64,000 nt of DNA, from NCBI RefSeq assembly GCF_932276165.1, contig NC_063997.1:2118001-2182000 (forward strand), written 5' to 3'. This document shows positions 57,763-64,000 of the stretch, in pieces. This DNA is from Plutella xylostella (lineage: Eukaryota; Arthropoda; Insecta; Lepidoptera; Plutellidae). Numbering within the stretch: position 1 is the first letter of the stretch; each line of letters opens with the position of its first letter. Below the pieces are notes generated by a model. The model was given only the letters and a program-made list of their open reading frames with translations, had not been told where the DNA came from and searched no databases. The translations under genes and the position numbers were made by a program.

Positions 57763-57984
57763 ATACCTAAATGACAAAATAGACTTAATATATATCCGCT
57801 ATATTTATATAAATACATATATAACTATATAATATAATACATATTATTTACCAAACTAAGGTTTTATAAAAGTTTAGTACTCACGGTGAATTTTCCTTTT
57901 TGTCTTCTATCGATCGAAAACAGTGCCATGAAGTGGTGGAAGCAAGAGCCGTGATCACAACTATCTTCTTCTTAGCGTCTCGGT
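57763..57984. other. No recognised feature
   Basis: AT-rich; nothing assignable. Confidence 0.4.
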
Positions 57985-58160
57985 GACAAACTCAAACTCA
58001 AAAATTTTTATTCATCGTAAAAATATAAAATTTTCTGATGAACGTCAATTTTTACAAACTACTCTCCGTTTGGATAAGGGGGGGCTCTTTCTGTCTAAGG
58101 AGAAGAACGGAGGCAAGAAACTCCTGAGCCATCTTTTCAAAAAAAGACTTAATACTAGTT
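57985..58160 (-). mobile_element. Putative LINE 3' tail, third type
   Basis: On the minus strand: GGCTCAGGAGTTTCTTGCCT, CCGTTCTTCTCC, AAACGGAGAGTAG, then AATAAAAATTTTTGAGTTTG. I associate this with LINE 3' ends in Lepidoptera; no coding part is attached. Confidence 0.5.
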
Positions 58161-59308
58161 ACTCGTAGTACCTATACAATACTTATAAGCTTAATAATAA
58201 TTATTATATTAATATTAGCAGAGCTGTAGTTGAAACAATAGAGCTGGAGTTGGGTTGGTCACCGTGCTGAAAAGCAGTTACTCTCCGACTGCCCAGGGTA
58301 TACACGGTGTTGCAAAAAGGGTATACTAAGCCGAAACCTACGTGAGCAGCATGTTATATCTAGGCCCGGAAATGAAATAAGAATGTCAAAATTCGCGAAC
58401 TCTTGCGACCAGCCTACTTAACGCGGACTCGAAAGTTTTTTAGATTCAAATAGTATTGAATTTGATACTAATTACTTAAAAATGTTAATTTGTTTTGACT
58501 TCCCGATGGGGCCCCTGATCTACCACTTCCTAGCTTCCTACTACGTACAATAGTCTTGTGATGATGATGATGATGATAAAATGACAAACTAAATTGTTTT
58601 GATATGATCCGCATCTCGACTATAGAATTAAATAAACTGTGACAGCGATCTGACAGTTTACAAAGGGGTTAAATGGAATAACACTGTTCTGTAAAATTAT
58701 GTAAATTAAGTCGCCATTTCCGTTATGGAAGATAAATGAGCATCGCAACTATCTCAACACTTCATACAGGGTGTCCCGTCCTAAGTCGCGCCTTAAAAAC
58801 TGAAAAGTTAAGTTCATCAGTTCATTACTATTATAAGTAGACACTCTTTATATTTTTTCACATAAGTTGTAAGTATAGGGCGGACCAAGCCAGATAGGTG
58901 TATCCTGTCATAAATTCATAGTCATCATATTATATCACCAACAAGAAGCTCTGAATTTTAATAATACTGTATTTCTTTAGATCTCACCGAAAAATTGACC
59001 AAAAATATATATAGTTAGCTGACAAAAAAACCACTACTTCTAGATATAGGCATAAGATAAAGGTATAAAATTTCGCCAAATTTCAATTTATTAGCCGCTC
59101 CGGTACCGGCGCATAAACGCTGAAACCATGATGGCAAATTTCACCGCAGACTCACTAAGAAATAACTTGTTTTACATAGCAAAGAAGCTAAACGAGTTAA
59201 GCCGTCTGTGGCCAAGTTTTAATCCGTTAAACCGATTTGTACCGAATATAACAGAAGTGAAGTAGTTAACTGAACTCCCTAGGTGCCGAGTGGTAATTGA
59301 GTGAGGAA
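58161..59308. other. No gene; repeat scraps
   Basis: A dispersed-repeat scrap (GTTGCAAAAAGGGTATAC, then TAAGCCGAAACCTACG) lies at 58308-58345. TACAGGGTGTCCCG lies at 58766 and has an inverse-like TTCAACACCCTGTATA at 60182. An (ATG)n array is at 58560-58577. Confidence 0.4.
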
Positions 59309-59914
59309 CAGGGGTTCCCAAAGTGCGTTAGCACGGGCATCGGAAAAATTAAGAGAAGTACCATGAGGCATTGTATGCTTTTTTCGACTAGTAAGCTAAG
59401 TTATCGTCACGAAGATACAACATATATATGTGGGGACATCTCACACACGGCCATCCGACCCCAAGCTAGGTAGAACCTGTGTTATGGGTGTCGGACAGCT
59501 GATATATCTACACAAATACATAGATAGATACATAATATTTAATATAATATATAAACGACAACCAGACACAAGGCAAACACAAATGCTCATCACACAAATG
59601 TTTGCCTTGGGCGTGATTCGAACCCGCGGCCCTCAGCTTCAGAAGCAGCTTCACTACCGCCTTAGCTACGAGTACGATGCCGTCAATATTTATACTTACT
59701 TATCTTTTAACAAAATGTTATATCAGCTGCCGATTCACGGGTTTTATATCGATAGATAAACGCGATGGTGGCAGGTCGCCTAGTGTATGAGGATGCCCAG
59801 TATTATGGTGCTTTTTGAGAGACATTTACCGTATCACAGTAGATTATTTTGATGCTGATGATAATAATAATGACTAGGTATATGCCGGGGACTGAAAAAC
59901 ATTGGGAACCCCTG
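59309..59914. mobile_element. hAT-like non-autonomous element carrying a SINE
   Basis: CAGGGGTTCCCAA at the left and the inverse TTGGGAACCCCTG at the right are the classical terminal repeats of many hAT elements. The expected 8-bp duplication is not clear (GTGAGGAA against ATGTAGAT). A SINE lies at 59428-59672 and a MITE-end-like segment at 59727-59790. Confidence 0.6.
59428..59672 (-). mobile_element. SINE with alternative tRNA head, 'GTGAGATGTCC' tail
   Basis: The tail matches the other copies (TGTGGGGACATCTCACACAC). The head differs: minus strand CTAAGGCGGTAGTGAAGCTG, then CCGCGGGTTCGAATCACGCC and AAGGCAAACATTTG. The same head occurs at 62910-63150. Confidence 0.85.
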
Positions 59915-60603
59915 ATGTAGATCAATTTATCACATGAAAAGGCAGCGGGGGCAATATTTATGTTTGCAAATTGCGTCGTAACGTTATATTTGTGTTCAAC
60001 ACGTAAGTACTTAATAATCTTGATGTATTCGGAGCAGTATTTGAGTCGTCTGAACGTTTTGATGTCACTGTATAAATACATATTAAATATTTGCATGTGA
60101 GTCCTAAATAGAGCGGTACCACTTCATTTGGAAACCGGTGGCAGTCAAGTTTCATCCTATCGTTTTACATCACAGTCATGTTTCAACACCCTGTATAATA
60201 TGTATTGTAAGTGGCAATGTAGCCAAGAAATCATTTCAGTATTTTATGTAAGTAATTTGATGAGCTTACTGTGTATAAATCGGCTAATACTCTGTAATAA
60301 CTAAATAGAGCATAATATAAAAACATGAAATCTCTGTGACATAGATAGATAAAGGGCAGTTTAGCTTAGATTGGACAATTCCATGCTCAATAAACTTAGT
60401 TTCCACTGATATCCTTTATATTTCTTGCATGGAGTTTCTGTGGCACTATGATATCCTGTAATTTAATATACCTACTTACCTAATCTATCCCAAAATCTGA
60501 AGGCTAATCTTTGCGTCATAAACACAGCCAAATGAACTTCATAGAACTTCGTAGAAGCGTTTTCCACATTAAAAGTACATTTAAATATTTTTTAAATACT
60601 GAA
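59915..60603. other. No recognised gene
   Basis: AT-rich; nothing assignable. Confidence 0.4.
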
Positions 60604-60885
60604 GCGTCCGTAGTCGAGCTACAACTGGCACGTTCAGCCATTGGATGGGTGACCGATTTCAAGTGGTTCTTTTCAGGACTCTTCTGTGCTTCGGACGGCA
60701 CGTTAAGCCTAGTCAGAGGCCTTCGGGCAGCTTGAAAACATCTGACAGTCGGGTTGCCCACTTACCCGACAACTTCAGTGCATTGTAGTCATTAAAAAAC
60801 GGCGATACGGCTCGCGACCTATCACGTGAGTACAAATTTAATGTACAGCGAAAAGCGGGTGACTGAGGGATTACAGTCGTGAGCA
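60604..60885 (+). mobile_element. SINE with a 5S-rRNA-like head and the shared SINE tail
   Basis: The segment TTGGATGGGTGACCGATTTC resembles the internal control region near the 3' half of 5S rRNA. It is followed by GCTTCGGACGGCACGTTAAG and CCTAGTCAGAGGCCTTCGGG. From 60791 the sequence becomes the tail found in tRNA-headed SINEs (ACGGCGATACGGCTCGCGAC, CACGTGAGTACAAATTTA, GGATTACAGTCGTGAGCA). The start is uncertain. Confidence 0.7.
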
Positions 60886-62638
60886 TATTCAATATTTTTT
60901 ATAAATTTATACGGCTAGACATTTTTTTTATTTCGCTTCACTACATCGGTCTGATCATCCACCACACTAATTCGAGGAAGTGGTGGGATTGAGCCTTTCC
61001 CTTTGAAATATTGATCATATTTAAAATAATCAACTATACGAATTGCGATAATTCTGCAATACGAAGAATCAGAAATACATCGAATTTGGATTTTTAGCTG
61101 ATGATGAATAATTATTAAAATTTATTATGATATTACTTATAATACTTATATGACGTGTTTATTCCAATAATCCTTTTAGTTCGATAAAATTTGCAGTGGA
61201 ATTTAAATTCCATTTGCAATGGTAGGTAGCTATTTAAAAAATATAATATCCAAATGCGATGTATTTCATTCCGATTTGGGATCGACAATCCATAGTGTCG
61301 CATATAGGTCTGTTATATTCTGTATGTTCGTAGATTGACCTTTGGCGTCGAGCCAGGCAAGTCCACTGTACAGAAGATATCAAATATTTGACGGCGCGCG
61401 AAGTTTCTCGTGGATAGTTTAAGTTTTCATTTGAATTTTACATTGAACGAGTTTATTATGAACTTAATATCCATAGACAAGACCCCGAATTCAGTGTGTT
61501 AAGTAATTTTATGGTGATTGTTTTTATAATTTTAAATTGAAGTAGGTCGGAATTTGAGACACTAAATTGAATATTTTTTATTTTACTGCTCTCGTTAATT
61601 TAATAAAGAAATGTAAAGATCGGCTCTTCGACGAATCAATGACGTCATTGGCTTCCGTGCAACTGTTGACGTCATCAAAATCGTAACTAAGAATATTTTC
61701 ACGGTTTTGGAATTAGCGTAAAAAATGTTACTTAACATACCGAATTCCTGTCCATTACTATCAATACTAAGGTACATGCTGAACACTGAGGCTTATAATA
61801 TGCACTTGTTATTATTCCACACTCAGCAAAAGAAATATGTAACAATTTGATCCTAAGACTCATGGGTGGAAGATAGATTTATCGAATAATGTCTGTTGAT
61901 TAATTATTTTTAATTTGTCATTTGCGCTGGGTGGCCTGACTGTACTTATAGGTTTAGTAATTCATCTGCTAATTAGTAAAACTAATCAATTAAATGTAAG
62001 CGTTCAGTATTCTTTGTATAGAAATTCACACAAGTGCGTCTGCATCTGCATTGCCGTCGCCATTTCTCCATTCATTTATGACAGGTCCGTACAGGTTTGA
62101 TACTTTTATCGTTTCAATAAATAGCTAAACCCGTACTAGAGGGTCAGTTTGGTGTGATACGTACGATACCGATATATGGGCGCTTCCCTATTAGCTGTAA
62201 AAGTTAAAGAAAGAAGCACAAGTGTTTTCAGTCTACACGAGTTGTTCGCGCACGTCCACTGACAAAACGTGTTCCTCCGACCTCCATTACCCGATGTAGC
62301 GAGGGTTCATCGGGGCTCTTCCTGTTCCTAACCATTCCTATGTATTCTTAACCCGCGTGGTCCACATGACATATCTACACTAGTATTATACAGAGGTAAG
62401 AATTCATTTTAAGTATATGCGACCAACTAAAAAAATACAATAATGTAGCTGCATTATCCCTGATTGCTATAGGCTACATTTTATATGCGAAACGATAGTA
62501 TAGAGAAAGTTAAAGTGGTCCTCTTATCTGCAGAAGTACCGATAACCATCAGCGTTGACCTGGTAAGGTTGTCAATCATGGGATTCATGAGTGGTGTGCC
62601 GGACGTATAAAATACAATAAAGTACCTACAGTTTAGAC
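60886..62638. other. No recognised gene
   Basis: AT-rich for most of its length, with a more balanced base composition at 62200-62360. No frame or repeat family that I can support. Confidence 0.4.
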
Positions 62639-62896
62639 ACACACACACGCACTCACGCCTTGTACTAATGTACTCCCTTGCGGGGTAGGCAGAGGTGCAT
62701 TGCTGCACCCACTTTTCGCCAGAGTGTTATGTTAGTCCCAATGTAATAGGGGGCGGGCCTATTGCCATATTACGGGCACATCCAAGACCCGAGAACAAAT
62801 ATCTGTGTTTAAACAAATATCTGCCCCAGCCGGGAATCGAACCCGGGACCATCGGCTTAGTAGTCAGGGTCACTAACCACTACGCCATTCGGTCGT
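62639..62896 (-). mobile_element. tRNA-headed SINE, 'CTACCCCGCAAGGG' tail family, copy 2
   Basis: Nearly identical to 23519-23796 over the whole body; the tail ends in (GT)n, not in a T-run. The 13-bp duplication CTACAGTTTAGAC is at 62626-62638 and 62897-62909. Confidence 0.92.
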
Positions 62897-62909
62897 CTAC
62901 AGTTTAGAC

Positions 62910-63150
62910 GTCACCGTAATTAAGGCGATAGTGAAGCTGCTTCCGAAGCTTGGGGCCGCAGGTTCGAATCCCGCAAAGGGCAAACATTGGAGTGATGAGC
63001 ACTTGTGTTTGCCTTAATGTGTCTATTTAATATGTATCTATCTAGTATTTATGTAGATATAAAAGCTGTCCGACACCCATATCACACGCACTGCCTATAT
63101 TATGGGGTCGGATGGCCGTGTGTGAGATGTCCCCACATATTTAGTTTATT
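62910..63150 (+). mobile_element. SINE with alternative tRNA head, 'GTGAGATGTCC' tail
   Basis: Head AAGGCGATAGTGAAGCTGC with B-box GGTTCGAATCCCG, link AAGGGCAAACATTGGAGTG, then GCTGTCCGACACCCATATC and GTGTGAGATGTCCCCACAT. It stands immediately next to the SINE at 62639-62896. Confidence 0.85.
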
Positions 63151-64000
63151 CATAACTAACTCAGGCTCCTTCCATGCGGCAGTTAGGAAGGCTCTGTTCA
63201 TTACACACCACAATTGGATTTGCATCGCGGCGCAAGTCGGGCCGAAGTTTGTGTAATCAACAAGCCGAACTTGCTACGTGGGCGAGGAACCACGAGTCCC
63301 TCCGAGTTATATACCCGAGTGAGCAATGAAAACGTTCCAGTGACATAGCATCGAATTACTTCTAAACGGGAAAAAGGTTTGTAAACGCCGCGCCGTCTGT
63401 AATATTGACAATAACAGTGCATTTAACTTAACAGGACATAAATTAATTGTCATTAAATAATTACTATCGGCAGAGAATTATAAGTAAAGTAGTAAATGTT
63501 TATTTTACTGTTTCATACTACGTCTTATACGTGTGGGAACAAGACGTGACAAAAGTTCTCCGTCGCGCTCGCTCTCGAGGCCGCGCGATGTAAATGATAG
63601 CGATGGAAAACTTTTTGGCGTGTCTTGCGCCCCGTACTGGCCCTCCTAAAGATGTGTGTATATGATATTTTTTACTTTGCGACCTTTAATGTAAGTCTAA
63701 TATCGTTGATTACGACTAAACATTTTTTGTTGCATTTGATTGTTTCATGACTCCTGACAAAATCCCATTCTGAATAATTGGCCACAAGACGAGAATTATA
63801 CACACACATACACAGTGGTGAAAGCTGAAGACTGAAGAGTAATAAGAAACGAGTTGCCAGTATAACGCGAGTTGCCTGAATAACAGAGAGTCTATTCTCC
63901 TGCTTAAAATATAGTCGCAAACTGTCCTTTTCCATTTAGATACCAAACATTCACGAAGATGGTCCGTTAAAAAAACGTTTAAGTATATAGAATTTAATAC
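63151..64000. other. No gene; one short shared repeat
   Basis: 63885-63923 matches 8474-8512 (AGAGAGTCTATTCTC and flanks). No coding frame stands out to the window end. Confidence 0.4.

Noticed and set aside
25929..60197. TACAGGGTGT and ACACCCTGTA strings as ends of large elements
   Set aside because: These strings occur several times in both orientations without consistent spacing, duplication or shared interior.
60640..60700. 5S rRNA gene
   Set aside because: Only the TTGGATGGGTGACCG-like part matches; the rest of a 120-base 5S gene is absent and a SINE tail follows.
1..64000. CRISPR arrays, operons, riboswitches or other prokaryotic systems
   Set aside because: No regularly spaced direct repeats, no bacterial gene organisation; the sequence is insect-like.

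Overview
The window is eukaryotic, AT-rich, repeat-dense intergenic or intronic DNA. It most likely comes from a moth or butterfly. That reading rests on the repeat content: tRNA-headed SINEs whose bodies end in lepidopteran-type tails, LINE tails ending in (ATCT)n or tandem ATTT, RTE tails ending in TGATGATGATGA, and the very common lepidopteran repeat that begins AGGGTTCCGTAGCC and ends near CACTTGGCCGG. I see no host protein-coding gene, functional tRNA or rRNA gene, CRISPR array or bacterial feature. Every convincing protein match is a transposable-element protein.

Layout. From 1 to 8.8 kb there are scattered SINEs, LINE tails and small inverted-repeat DNA elements, including an 818-bp TA-flanked element at 6708-7525. 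From 8.8 to 23.3 kb there is one large nest. A 5'-truncated CR1/Jockey-group LINE (about 8808-23317) is split inside its reverse-transcriptase reading frame by the AGGGTTCCG repeat. That repeat is split by a BEL/Pao LTR retrotransposon (9817-21315; 226-bp LTRs that read identical; 5-bp target duplication GTGAT). The leader of the BEL/Pao element is in turn split by a 4.0-kb antisense endonuclease/reverse-transcriptase LINE (11008-15027; 10-bp target duplication). The 3' end of the outer LINE carries a second, inverted copy of the 818-bp element (22450-23267), so inverted 818-bp copies flank most of the nest.

From 23.3 to 64 kb there are no long open frames. This part holds SINEs on both strands, LINE tails, RTE, mariner and pogo-like remnants, and several structured non-autonomous DNA elements. 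The most distinctive are 42415-43176, 45017-46158 and 55441-57760. Each has terminal inverted repeats plus many internal copies of a short motif in both orientations.

How the parts relate. The BEL/Pao element encodes gag-like, protease, reverse transcriptase, RNase H and integrase modules in one frame. A short palindromic rearrangement breaks that frame immediately before the position of the integrase catalytic glutamate. The inner LINE has an intact single frame with endonuclease, reverse transcriptase and a C-terminal C2HC finger, and could be a recently active copy. The SINEs carry no protein and share modular heads and tails; they would depend on LINE machinery. All family assignments were made by eye, without any database search.
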